Assembly: GCF_052857255.1 (NCBI RefSeq)
Contig: NC_135497.1
Location: 542,986,207-543,050,206 of the forward strand
Direction: 5' to 3'
DNA: 64,000 bases
Source of the DNA: Amblyomma americanum
Lineage: Eukaryota; Arthropoda; Arachnida; Ixodida; Ixodidae
A program made the translations under genes and the position numbers. Of the stretch, positions 1 through 10,319 are shown one piece after another. The notes below the pieces were generated by a model. The model worked only from the letters and a program-made list of their open reading frames with translations, was not told where the DNA came from and did no database searches. Position 1 is the stretch's first letter; each line of letters starts with the position of its first letter.

Positions 1-2
1 AC

Positions 3-749
3 TTGCAGAAAATACATGAATGGTGTAAGGTGTGGCAGATGGTATTAAATTCAAACAAAACAGTTTTTATGACCATTACAAGAAAGAAAACTGTCCTTGA
101 TTACAGTTACAGCATTAATGGTAGACTACTAACTAGAGTAAGTAATTTTAAATACCTTGGAGTAACACTCACATCTGACTTACGCTGGAATTCACACATA
201 GATAATGTATGTACTAAGGCTTCCAAGGCATTCTGGAGCTTGAGACGCAATATGTGCAGTGCAACTCCTGAAATAAAAAGTCTGGTTTTCAAAAGCCTAG
301 TTAGGCCTATCCTCGAATATGCAAAAGTTGTCTGGGACCCGTACACTGCTTCCAACTGTTCTAAGCTGGAAAGAATCCAGCGTCTCGGAGCAAGGTTTAT
401 ATTTAATAGGTATCGTTATTCTGATTCTCCAACTTCTTTGTGTAAATCTGCTGATTTGCAAACACTTGACAATAGAACCAAATGCGACAGACTCAAGTTT
501 CTTTTCCAGATCGCTAACCACTACTTGAAAATCGATCAAACAAAATACTTTGAAATTAAAACAGGGGAAACATCACGCCATCGTCACAGTTTGTACATCC
601 CAATGCCGCCTGTCAGAAATGATTGCTTTAAATTTAGTTTTTTCCCGAGAGCCATTAAGGAATGGAATATGTTACCAAACTCCGTTGTCACGTCACAATC
701 ACTAAGCGAATTTTTAGAAAAACTGCACAATATTTTATGTTCTGCTTGA
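3..749 (+). CDS. LINE reverse transcriptase, C-terminal part (truncated by window edge)
   Basis: This 248-residue frame is open from the window edge. It reads as the thumb and C-terminal region of a non-LTR (LINE) reverse transcriptase of the CR1/L2/Jockey type. Diagnostic blocks are FKYLGVTLTSDLRWNSHI near residue 50, RPILEYAKVVWDP near 101, KLERIQRLGARFIF near 122, and CFKFSFFPRAIKEWNMLP near residue 210. The catalytic palm motifs would lie upstream, outside the window. The enzyme copies its own RNA into chromosomal DNA. The frame has no stop until 749, so this copy is better preserved than most LINEs here. The minus-strand fragment at 8.75-9.42 kb carries similar blocks and is probably from a related family. 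The clade assignment is tentative. Confidence 0.8.
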   Translation: MQKIHEWCKVWQMVLNSNKTVFMTITRKKTVLDYSYSINGRLLTRVSNFKYLGVTLTSDLRWNSHIDNVCTKASKAFWSLRRNMCSATPEIKSLVFKSLVRPILEYAKVVWDPYTASNCSKLERIQRLGARFIFNRYRYSDSPTSLCKSADLQTLDNRTKCDRLKFLFQIANHYLKIDQTKYFEIKTGETSRHRHSLYIPMPPVRNDCFKFSFFPRAIKEWNMLPNSVVTSQSLSEFLEKLHNILCSA

Positions 750-925
750 TTTCTATGACAATGTTTTCGTTTTGTTCAAGTGGCAAACACAATTATGTAT
801 GAAATTTAGTGTTGATCTCAGTGTTTGTTTAATGTGTTCTTTTTCTGTTTCAAGTTTGATTTCCACTCCTGTAATAGCCCGCCCAGGGCTGACAGTATGA
901 ATAAATGAAATGAAATGAAATGAAG
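750..925 (+). repeat. LINE 3' UTR ending in a GAAAT-type microsatellite tail
   Basis: The short UTR after the reverse transcriptase stop ends in an array of ATGAA/GAAAT units at about 897-925. Short 3' microsatellites instead of poly(A) are known for CR1/L2-like LINEs and mark the 3' end of this insertion. Confidence 0.65.
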
Positions 926-1727
926 GTATAAACGAGATTTCCATATTGTGCAAACACCGTTTTCTGTCATGGGGTTGCAGTATGCGGTAGTAGAGAAGCC
1001 ACACAAGTTGAAATAACGCGTCTCGGAAACTTGCTGTGCATTTGGATGTTTTGTGATGCTATGCGGTAGTACATATGGGCAGAACTTATAACATCAGTCA
1101 TTTTCTCCTGAGTAGAGCGCTAGGCATTTTGAAAAAGAATTAGCTGCTCTTGGAGTTATGTCCGGGAATAATAGCAACTGCCACTTGAGTTCTCTAACCT
1201 AACGTAACCTAATTAAAGCAAGTCTAACTGCTTTACATGCAAAGAGTGTGAAACATACTACACACCAATACACCGTTGTACTGTTGGGGACAAAATTTTC
1301 CAAGATGCGCGACTGATGATATTGGCTAATAGGTGTGAAGTGTGCTATTGTTTGCCTTATTTCACTAACACACATTATGCATTCCAAGGCGTAGTTTCAT
1401 CTCCACAAGCGTGATTTACAACCATTGGCTGATAACGAAGCTATATGCTTTTGATAACAACCGTGTGTCCTGGGCGTTTTTTTCCCGACAGTACATGTTG
1501 TGATGATATATGTACAGCCTAACGCGATTTGAAGGTGACCTGTTTAGGCTTTATCTACTTGGATTAACCGACCTAGCGCAATATTTATATTCAAAAGTAG
1601 GTTAAAACTACGAGATGAACATAGCTAGCCAAATGTTTTAATTAGACAGTGTTAAGGCTCCCGTTCAGCAGAAAATCTCGCGTCTGTGGCGGTTAAATTA
1701 ACGATTGATTTTGAAAGGTTGCTCGGG
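926..1727. other. No gene recognised
   Basis: There is no coding frame with recognisable motifs. A short run of CCTAA-like words near 1195-1215 is too short and imperfect to call telomeric. Confidence 0.5.
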
Positions 1728-1850
1728 AAAGGGTACCCCTACGGGTGCACAAGGCCCGCCACCTCACTTGTGACGGCAGCTGCCATCGCAGGGCAGTGGC
1801 ACATCACTTAACTGCAGCACCACTGTGCCAGGCGTGGTATGAAGCCCAGG
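1728..1850 (-). mobile_element. SINE fragment (second, non-Ruka-like tRNA-related family)
   Basis: On the minus strand this reads from a tRNA-like head, with words like AGTG-TTAAG-GATG followed by CACTGCC and GCGATGG, into a GC-rich body. The segment at 13.63-13.89 kb shares the TTAA-CACTGCAC block and its surroundings. Together they suggest a second tRNA-derived SINE family. The internal promoter is decayed. Confidence 0.45.
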
Positions 1851-1861
1851 GATGAATGGAA

Positions 1862-2024
1862 TTATGTGAAGTTCTTTATAGCGCTACAAAACACAAGGAC
1901 ACAGGAAAACGTACACAGGACGGGCACTGTGTACTTCTTCCTGTCTGATTGTGTTTTGTAGCGCTATAAAGAACTTCGAAAAAAATATGCTTCACCAACT
2001 AGCCCCACAAAGTGTTTTGTTAGC
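1862..2024 (-). mobile_element. Fold-back (hairpin) element 1
   Basis: There are perfect 28-bp inverted arms at 1868-1895 and 1950-1977. The interior also pairs imperfectly, so most of the unit can form one hairpin. Outside one arm only lies the motif ACCAACTAGCCC (1994-2005), the asymmetric end motif shared with the PLE termini and the other two hairpins. The flanks ATGAATGGAA (1852-1861) and ATGAATGTAA (2025-2034) may be a 9/10 target duplication. I see no coding potential. I interpret it as a PLE-derived mini element. Confidence 0.7.
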
Positions 2025-2489
2025 ATGAATGTAAAGTCAAGAATGACCAATTCGACACATATGGAGTGTATTGCGTCACAGGCTTAAGGCGGAGACTAAG
2101 TGTTCACTGCAATTTTTCTATATCCTGTAATCACTTTTGTTGTGCGCCAAGTGCCCATCATGACAGGAAAAATTTATTTGTTCGTGTCAGGTGGAACAGG
2201 TTCGATAACCTTCAAATTTCACTAGCTTGTACAGGTGTTATTGCGATCAAAACCTGACAGGAAAATTTGATGCCAGGGGTTGCTCCAGAAAGGAATGCAC
2301 GGTTCGGTATGGACGGAACCGCAATGCTGCAGTAAATGCTGTGTTTGGACAGAACTGTAGCAGTAAACATGTCATTCGGTAACTTCAGGCACCTTGTTTC
2401 GTTTTTTGATTCCTATGCATGCAAGCCTTCTGTCTGCAATGAACCAGAATTTAAACATTACCATAATGAAATAGTCTGCTTATAAGTTT

Positions 2490-2645
2490 AGTTTAGTTTA
2501 TTGGGTTTAATGTCCCAAAGCGACTCAGGCTATTAGAGAGGCCGTAGTAAAGGGCTCTGAAAATTTCGACCACCTGGGGTTCTTTTATGTGCACTGACAT
2601 CGCACAGTACACGAGCCTCAAGAATTTCGCCTCTATCGAATTAAT
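2490..2645 (-). mobile_element. Ruka-like SINE fragment
   Basis: The body matches the SINE copies elsewhere in the window: TTTAATGTCCCAAAGCGAC, then the block GACCACCTGGGGTTCTTT and the word TGACATCGCACAGTACAC. The tRNA-like head, which would lie on the right, is missing. Confidence 0.8.
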
Positions 2646-2945
2646 GTTGTTTCGTGGCACAACAGCCTTTTGGAGCACTTCACCCTTTTTGTGTAGCAGG
2701 TTGGGCCAGATTATGGGCACTGTTCTGTTTTACGCTGTGCCATGTTGTAAGGTGTGCATACACACACATGGCTTATATCGTTAAACAATTGCAAACTTAA
2801 CCGAGATAGGTATGGGAGCACATTCAGGTGGCTGGAAATAAATATGGCAACAAGAAAAACCTGTCTGCATTATTTGGGATTTGTGTCAGCTGAGAATAAG
2901 CCTTTTAGATTAAGGAATGCATGCATGTGAAAAAGAAATAAAGCA

Positions 2946-5099
2946 TTATTCAATGCGAGAAGGTAACATTGCTGCATTCAATTCGCAGTAATTTACTTGC
3001 AGTTCTGGGGATTGGTCGCTGTAGCTCAACTCATAATGATTCCTGTTCCTTTTGCACAGATTTTGAAAGCTGGAAGGATCACGAGGAAAAGACTGAGCTT
3101 GTCCACTTTGTTGTGTCAGGGGGTACAAAACATTTGACATCTGGAGGGACAAAAGTATCTGGTTTGTCATCGCTCAAGGCCATATGTGAAGACAGTAAAA
3201 TTTAAGCGCCAATCAAAGGTTCATGGCAGTGTGAAATGTGAGAGGCACTGCTTGGTGACAATAGATGTCATTGAAAAAATGGAACTGTGGTAGTAGACTA
3301 TCCAGCTGAGTACTGTGGCCATGAGAAAGAGCTACGGTGCCATCCCTTGTCAATTGCTGACCAGAAAGACACTGCACGCAAGCTGAAGCTGCAGGTTCCT
3401 CGTAGGGTTATTCTTTCAGATGTACGTTCGCCTGCAAGAGCTCCACTGGACAGGCTTCACCTCCTGACCTCATCAGAGGTTCAGAACATAAAGATAAGTT
3501 TAATATTGGCAGTGAAGTGGAAAAAAATTGTAGTGACTATGTCAGTATGCAGAAGTGGATCGTCGAGCTAGAGAATCAAGGTGCTCTGCTGTATACAGAG
3601 CCAGATAAACTGAGAGAAGCAGGTATTGGTGAGTTAGTGATGGCAATGATGAGCACTACCCACGGTCACATGTTACTAAAGCATGGACAAAGAGCAGGGT
3701 GTGTTGATGCAAGTCATGGCACAAATCGCTATAAGCACCAACTTACAAATGTAATGGCCATAGGAAATCGTGGGTCAGGCATTCCGTGTGACTTCGTCCT
3801 CTCTCTCATTGTGTCTGAGGATGTCATGGTAAGATATTTTACTGCAATCAGGGACAGGCTTGGCACACAAGTTAGCTGTGGTGCGTTCACGTCAGATAAT
3901 GCACCACCATATGTAAATGACTGGGCAAGGGTCATGGGAACCCTGTGAAACGTCTGCTGTGTGTGTGGCACGTCAGACGGAGCTGGATGTGCAACATGAC
4001 CAATGTAACGGACAGCCAAATCCGAGAAGTTGTGCAGGAGAAGCTGAATGCAATGTGGACCAGCAGAAGTGAAGAGGACTTGCACAAGGAGCTGTCAGAA
4101 TTCCATACTTTGAAGGAGTTTGTTGGGTGCATTAATATTGTTCAGTACTTTGAGAGAGTATATGCTAAGCGCCCAGAACAGTGGGCACTTTTCTACAGGC
4201 AGGGCACCAGATTGACTACTAACAACCATCTTGAGTCAATGCATAATAAGCTCAAGAAAAGTTATTTGGGAGGGTTTCAGAACTTGTGGTTCGACAGGCG
4301 GCTGGCGTTTGATGAAATTCGCTTACTGACCAGATAATGAAGCACCTGATCTGTCAAGTGAAGCGCAGGGCAGACCATCGCACAGCAGACTGCTTCAAGA
4401 AGCATGCTGCAGGAGTGGAAGTCTCCATGCCTGACATGACCAGACTTTTCTGATGGAAAGTGGTCTATGCAGTCACGATCTGAAGAACGTACTGACCCCA
4501 CTCTTGTTATGGAGTACACACTGTGCCAAGCGTGCATGCGTAGTTCCCCTGAATGTACCACTTGTTTCCACAGGTTGCAGTGCAGCTGTAGGGATTTTTT
4601 GTGCATGGAAAGGTGCGACCATGTTCATGCTGTTGCGCAGTGGGAGCTGCGGAGAAGGGATGCAACTGTTCATGAGCCAGTCATTGCGGATCCATCTTCT
4701 GTTTTGTCTTCTGCAGATGACCAATAATTCTGACTGGATGAACCTCCTGTTTACGAGTCATCCAGTGAGTACTTATCTGCAGATGATTAATTCCCAGAAG
4801 ATGAGCCTGCAGCACTATTTGACAGCATTCAAGGTGACATGATTCAGTCACAAGACTCAAATGTGCTTGCAGGTAAGGAAACATCAACTGACCCAAAAGT
4901 GGGAGCATTGGTGCTTGAATACATTGGCAAACTTGTGCAGGTTATCAGGGGGTGTGCTGACAAAGAAGAGGAACTACCATCTAGCCCAGGCCACCGCCTG
5001 CCAATAGGCGACAATAAAAGCAGTCAAGATATTGGCCCAAACGCAGCAATGCCACCGTTTCTACATCAGCTGCAACATGTTCTGAAGTGGAGCATGTGA
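2946..5099 (+). pseudogene. MULE (Mutator-like) transposase pseudogene
   Basis: This is a decayed DDE transposase of the MULE type, spread over several frames. Read in order: an N-terminal segment (2969-3205) with FESWKDHEEKTELVHFV; GHEKELRCHPLS and RRVILSDVRS (3287-3571), the usual His/GHE-type N-terminal region; the MULE core CVDASHGTNRYKHQLTNVMA with its catalytic-region Asp (3690-3860); LLCVWHVRRSW (about 3950); and a SWIM zinc-finger-like CSC-x8-CDH (about 4580-4620). At least three frameshifts (near 3285, 3510 and 3945) and stops after 4337 and near 4450 break it. A possible C-terminal tail runs to 5099. I could not identify terminal inverted repeats. Such enzymes cut and paste DNA transposons; this one is dead. 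Confidence 0.8.
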
Positions 5100-5772
5100 G
5101 ACAGCAGCTTGAATGTCAACAGGGTCCACCTATCCGCATCGCGTATTATGATCCATGCATCCACATTCTGAGAGAGCACGACTATATAACGCGCTCCTGA
5201 AACACAATTACATCATGTGTTTATCGTGTATGGTTTCCTTAAGTTTCTGGTGTATGGTTTTCCTGTAGTCCTCTGGAAGTTGCATCAGTGCAGTTTTACT
5301 TTGACAGGTATTTTTAGATATTGCAATGCAGTAAGCCTTGTAAAAACCTTACATATTCAGTAGACTCCGATCAATCCAACTGTAACGGCACCACTGATCT
5401 TTGTCCCGGAAGTAAGAAATTTGGATCTTTTAAGACATTACTTTCTCAGGTCAAGCTAGCTAAATTGTACCTTAAACTGCTGATCTTGTCACTTCAGACA
5501 AAGTCTGCCCCTCTTCCTTGCCCTTCATCTCATAGTGTACATCTTATTGATATGACTCGAGGCTAAGCTGATTTAAAGGGACAATATAGTGACTTTTGCA
5601 GACTTTTTTTAGCAGCAATCAAAGGCTCCTTTCCCCACTAAACAAATACTCTGATTCGGAGCTTTGAAACGCAGCAGAACGATTTAAACGTAATTTTTTT
5701 CATATGGTAGTCTCACTTTCTTGTTCAACAAAGGGATGCTTCTGCTTCCACTCCGCCACGACGGCTTTTGTA
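5100..5772. other. No gene recognised
   Basis: AT-rich sequence after the MULE remnant. An ORF at 5321-5566 shows no recognisable domain. Confidence 0.4.
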
Positions 5773-5773
5773 C

Positions 5774-5890
5774 CGTGCGATGTCAGTGCACGTTAATGAA
5801 CCCAAGGTAGTCGAAATTTCCGGAGCCCTTCACTACGGCGTCCCTCATAGCCTGAGTCGCTTTGGGACGTTAAACACCCATAAACCTTAA
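5774..5890 (+). mobile_element. Ruka-like SINE fragment
   Basis: The plus strand carries the SINE body from TGCGATGTCAGTGCACGTTA through GTCGAAATTTCCGGAGCCC to CGCTTTGGGACGTTAAACA. Its tRNA head is missing. Confidence 0.8.
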
Positions 5891-5949
5891 ACCATCGTAT
5901 TTTCGTATTTTCGTAGCGATTGGAGTCTGCAAATCCCTTTACGAATGCA

Positions 5950-6121
5950 ACCTTTGCCACATAACTTAAGAAGGGCAGATGTGTAGGCCAGTTGGTGAGA
6001 CATGAAGGAGCTAGACACAGCAGCGGACACGGGAAGGAGAAGAAAGACGACACAAGGCAATGTCGTCTTCTTTCTCTGTCCCGTGTCCGCTGCGGTGTCT
6101 AGCTCCTTCACCTTTGCCACA
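5950..6121 (+). mobile_element. Fold-back (hairpin) element 2 with 12-bp target duplication
   Basis: The unit at 5962-6109 (148 bp) is flanked by perfect ACCTTTGCCACA copies at 5950-5961 and 6110-6121. Its inverted arms at 6003-6052 and 6061-6110 match at about 45 of 50 positions, with a loop of about 8 nt. The motif GGCCAGTTGGT lies on the left side only (5986-5996), as in PLE1 and PLE3. The clean duplication shows it inserted as one unit. Its hairpin plus asymmetric tag suggests a minimal PLE-derived element. It has no coding capacity. Confidence 0.85.
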
Positions 6122-6950
6122 CTACCTGGGTGCCATGCAGTGGCAATCTTGAGTGTGACATTAACCAGAATGCATATTTTTTCATTAAAATAGCCTTGGG
6201 AATGCGAAGGTGGTTTTAAAAGTACTGTCAGTAAAATAACTCACGTTAACGCAGACACCAGGAACCGCTTTTGCAGACAGTAGTGCTGCCATTGGTAGGC
6301 AAGCCACTTGCAGTATAGTGTCAGTCTGCGTTTTTGAATACATTAAAAGAAATGCTCAGAAAGCATGGTAAAACTGCGTGAGAAACCAATGCAGTAGGAT
6401 ACAACTAAAAAAAACTGCAGTTACTAACGCTGAGACATTGTCCACGGCGTACTTTATTACTCTGCTGGCCAGTCACAATAGTTGACGAAATCAGCTTGTT
6501 ATTGCTTGAATATATTAAACAAGCCAGGTATCACAATTCTAGAGCAAATTTTTTGTAGTCTTGATTAGTTTTATGCTTACGGAGCAAGAAAAGTTTAATA
6601 CTGGGCTACTTTTTTCTCAAGGAGGAATTCTGTGCGGCAGTCCTGAACGGGAGCGAGTATCGCTACAGACTTAAATTGCATCCGACTATAGTTGCAAGAC
6701 AGAAAAAACATTGACAACTAAGCCTTGTAGCGAAAATAAAAGAATGCTGTGTTTTGCACGCGGTCTTATTTATTAAATGTAGTGTGATAACCCGAGAAGA
6801 TGTTGCTTAACTGGTTAGAAAGCCACACGGTTTTAAGGCACCACTGCACAACCATTTGCTCTGTCATAGTTTCTTTGTCAATTTAGAATGTAAATTTCTG
6901 CCAAAATCACAAGTTCTCCCATTGCTGTTGTCATCGTAGGGAAATATGTA
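6122..6950. other. No gene recognised
   Basis: AT-rich sequence with no ORF of interest and no repeat that I recognise. Confidence 0.4.
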
Positions 6951-6954
6951 CAAG

Positions 6955-7140
6955 AAAGTTTGGTTAATGGATTTAATATCTCATAGCGACTCTGGCTATG
7001 ACGGATGCTGTAATGGAAGGCTGCGGATAATTTCAACCACTTGGAGGTCTTTAATGTGCACGCACACTGCACAGTACACGGGTGCCTTGTGTTTTGCCTC
7101 TGTCAAAATGCAGCCACTGTGGTTGCGGTCAAACCTGTCG
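6955..7140 (-). mobile_element. Diverged Ruka-like SINE
   Basis: The body words CTCATAGCGACTCTGGCTATGA, TTTCAACCACTTGGAGGTC and GCACAGTACACGGGTGCC follow the order of the other SINE copies. The tRNA head (right side) is decayed. Confidence 0.75.
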
Positions 7141-7583
7141 TCCAAAGATTTCAGGAACACTTCTGGAGCGTGGAATTTGTTTGAGAGCTCATCTTTTGGT
7201 GACCAGCACTGATATAAGAAAGGAAAAAATACTGTAAACAAAGCTTTCAATTAAACTAAGGCTGGGAATATGTTTGACAGCTGGCTAGCCAGGCAGCAGT
7301 TGAAACTTGAATTCGCTTTGTGTAATTGGGAAAAAGTTGCTGTTCATTTTGTGTCCAGACCTGGTCTGGGGCTCTTTCAAAAAAGTTAAGGCGTGTAACC
7401 GTCCTGATGTTATTCATAGCTCGTCCTCATGGAAGGCAGCTCAATCACACTCACTCGCATCCACCCAATCGCACTCACAGACACGACCACCCACTCACAC
7501 TTACGTTATAACACTCATGTCACATGCACGCGATATGAGTGCACTCGATAATGAGTGTGCTGACCTGAGACATTATGTAGGCA

Positions 7584-8335
7584 GTGGCACTAACTGGCCT
7601 GGGTGGTACGTGAGAGAGGTGTCCCCAGTGCTGGCTCCACTTGCGCTCAAGTTGCTTTCGTGTGGTGTGAATGGGCGACAGCCATTTAGTGTGTGCGTGT
7701 TCATGAAAGTCTGTCCGGTCCCAGCAGTGTTTGTGTCTTGTGAAAAGGTGTCTGTGGGCTCTGCTGTGTAAAAGTTGCTTACAGCGGTGGTCCGGCTTTC
7801 CAGTGGTGTGCTCACAGTGTGTACAGTTCTAGTCTGCCGCCAAGTGGCACTAACTGGCTTGAAGTGGTACATCAGTGAGAGGTATTCCCAACGATGGCGC
7901 CACTTGCTTTTGTGTGGCATGAATTGTGCAGTGTGAATGGGCGACAGCCATTTAGACTGTGTTAGTTCATGAGAAGTCTGTGGTACTACACCTTGCGCAA
8001 AGGTAAATGTTGCTTCTAGTAGTGGTCCGGCTTTCAATTGGTGGTGTGCTCACGCAACGTGCAGTTGCAACCTGTAGCCGAGTACCACAAACTGGCCGGG
8101 TTGTCATGAGAAGAGAGGCCCTGCTGGTGCTATTGCTACTTGCAATGGTGTGAACTGGTGTAACGGTATATACTGTGATGGCGCTGACATTTCTCATGTC
8201 TGCTGGTGCTGTTGGGACGATCACACCTAATATTAAAACAAACTGGGCTTTCCCCATCAATTACTTGGCTGAGTGGGAGTCAGGCTGACGGAATTTCTCG
8301 CTACCTTTGGCGGTGTCCATTGATAGTGTGCACGT
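7584..8335. repeat. Diverged tandem repeat, about 240-260 bp units
   Basis: Successive units start near 7584, 7844 and 8078. Each begins with a variant of GTGGCACTAACTGGCC, followed by a GTGAGAGAGGTG-like word and CCACTTGC. The first two also share GTGTGAATGGGCGACAGCCA, then TTTAG. The ORFs across the block (7307-7771 plus, 7573-8037 minus) show no domain and look incidental. Related units recur at 9.92-10.31 kb. Confidence 0.7.
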
Positions 8336-8749
8336 ACAGTATACTACAATGTAACCCAGTGATGCACTTCAGAAATGTACACACAAAAACATTATCCAGA
8401 CAAACACGTGATCCAAAGTGCCCAATTTTGAAAATGTAACTGGTGACTGTGGTGCAATTTCAGTTCGTTGAAATGTCGACTGGTGTGTCTTTGCGTAAGG
8501 TTTCAATGGCTTCTAGAGCTTGCAGAAATCAGTCCACATGCGCATTGTCTTAAGTGCGGAAAGAAATTTGCAAGACATCCGGTCTGTCTGTAGTAAAATG
8601 AGCCAAAATCTCTTCCTGGTCATGCTCAAATGATTTGTGCCCCTGCATATATGCGGTGCAGAGTGGCGCTGTGGCTTCTGACTGTCTTAGTGCCCTTGCT
8701 TTTCATGCTGCCTTCTCTGCACTTTGCCTGCTTGCATGTAAGTACTTCG

Positions 8750-9420
8750 TATTATATTTATTTGTTTATTGATAATGGAAGCCCCGAGTTGAGATTTCAG
8801 CAGGGTGGGGATACAAACTAAGCAGTTTAACAAAACAGGCAAAATTAAACAATACAGTGCAAGTTGAAGGTCTTGTGTACCATTTGGAATACAATAATTA
8901 AACCTATACAACAGAACAGTGAAATAGCAAATGCAATAAAAAATAGGTGATATGTTGCGAGAACAGCATCAGCGACGGCTGCTGCACTTCATTGTTAGTG
9001 AGGTTATTCCAATCGGAAATATTTCGCGGAATGAATGAGTATTTAAAGCAGTTAATTCGAACCTGAAAAGGAGTTGAAGTTAGATGGTGTCGTTGTGACA
9101 TCGCATATCCGGACGAAAGAACAAGCAAATCGGTGAGCTCCGTTCTGTTGTCTTTTGATTAATTGATACATAAATTTAAGTCGTGGGCAACGGTTTCGCA
9201 CAGTTATTGTCTGGAAGCCAGCTTGGATTATAAGTTGTGTTACTGATGTACGTCGGCAATTGTTATATATGTATCGTGCCGCTCTCTTTTGAACCTTCTC
9301 TAATTTGTTTATGTTAGTTTGCATGAACGGGTCTCAAATAATAGCATATTCTAAGGTAGGCAGAACAATAATACATTTGTAAGCAAGTAGACGTAGTAAT
9401 TTAATCAAGCAGTTTAAAGT
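8750..9420 (-). pseudogene. LINE reverse transcriptase, C-terminal fragment
   Basis: The minus strand reads LPTLEYAIIWDPF, then KLEKVQKRAARYIYNN, SVTQLIIQAGF, and finally CFKYSFIPRNISDWNNL before the end. These are the same blocks, in the same order, as the ORF at 3-749, so it is a 5'-truncated copy of a related CR1/L2-like LINE. A frameshift separates the block around 9052-9324 from the last part (8904-9128). The A/T-rich end near 8750-8780 (TTTATTTGTTTATTGA on the plus strand) is the likely 3' terminus. It lies between the two groups of repeats at 7.6-8.3 and 9.9-10.3 kb. Confidence 0.75.
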
Positions 9421-9427
9421 CGTGGAC

Positions 9428-9570
9428 TGACATGGGCTGTGAGGGACGCTGTATTGTAGGGCTCTGGATTAGTTTAGACCGCCAGAGTTTTTATAGCACA
9501 TGCCAACATCGCACACCACACTGCCGCCTTTTGCACTTTTGCAGAGGCGTTACGCGGCCTCCTCTTGTTG
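9428..9570 (-). mobile_element. Diverged Ruka-like SINE remnant
   Basis: GGCTGTGAGGGACGCTGTA, then GGCTCTGGATTAGTTTAGACC and CATCGCACACCACAC follow the SINE body order seen at 25.5 kb. The element is heavily diverged. Confidence 0.55.
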
Positions 9571-9914
9571 CGTTGCCACAAAAATGGTCTGCTCGCGTGT
9601 TTCAGCACCTTTGTCACTTTTCTGGTGCTCTGCACTTGGGCACTGCACAGAAGCCACTGCAGTAGGTGACTGCTGCTGCATCCTAGTTTTCCATGTTGCA
9701 TGCCGCTATGTGTTACCCGTTTAAATGTTTGCACAGCTACGGTTAGTTATTAAACATAATATACGACCAAAATTCGTCAAAACTAAATTTAGGAGCAGGG
9801 AAATTGTATACCAAGGTGTTTTTTGTAATTCAATGAGGAGAGATTTCTGCTGTTCGTGATTTTGAGCGTATGGACTGGAAACATATCAGCAAGGTCTGAA
9901 TGTATTCATAGTCT

Positions 9915-10315
9915 AAGCAAGTGACACAAACTGGCCCAGGTGACACGAGTGAGCGGTGCCCCCAATGCTGTGCCACTTGCATGGTCGCAGTCTGTAGCCC
10001 AGTACAACAAACTGGCCAGGCTGCCATGCGAGCAAGAGGTGCTGCTAGTACTGTTGGCACTTGCATGGTGTGAACAGGTGTAATGCTATATGCTGGTCAA
10101 ATGTTTAGGGGAATCCCTCAAGGTGAAGTAGATTTGTAAGAGTAAATACTCCCTTATTACAATGCTATATGCTGTGATGGCGCAGACATTTCTCATGTCT
10201 GGGGGTGGTGGTGGGACCGTCACACCTAATACTAAAACTGGGCTTTCCTAAATCTACTTTTCCCCTGTGGCAGTCAAGTGGATAGAATTTCACACTACTT
10301 TTGCCAATTCTCTAA
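9915..10315. repeat. Second block of the 7.6-8.3 kb repeat family
   Basis: Units start with GACACAAACTGGCCCAGG (9919) and CAACAAACTGGCCAGG (10004). A long match follows to the end of the first block: TGTGATGGCGC, GACATTTCTCATGTCTG, TCACACCTAATA and AACTGGGCTTTCC. It is a dispersed duplication about 2 kb from the first block. Confidence 0.65.
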
Positions 10316-10319
10316 ATAT

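Noticed and set aside
1190..1216. CCTAA-like words resembling the insect-type telomere repeat
   Set aside because: Only about three imperfect copies; chance or an unrelated low-complexity patch.
7307..8260. ORFs of 97-154 codons on both strands
   Set aside because: They lie in the diverged tandem repeat and show no domain.
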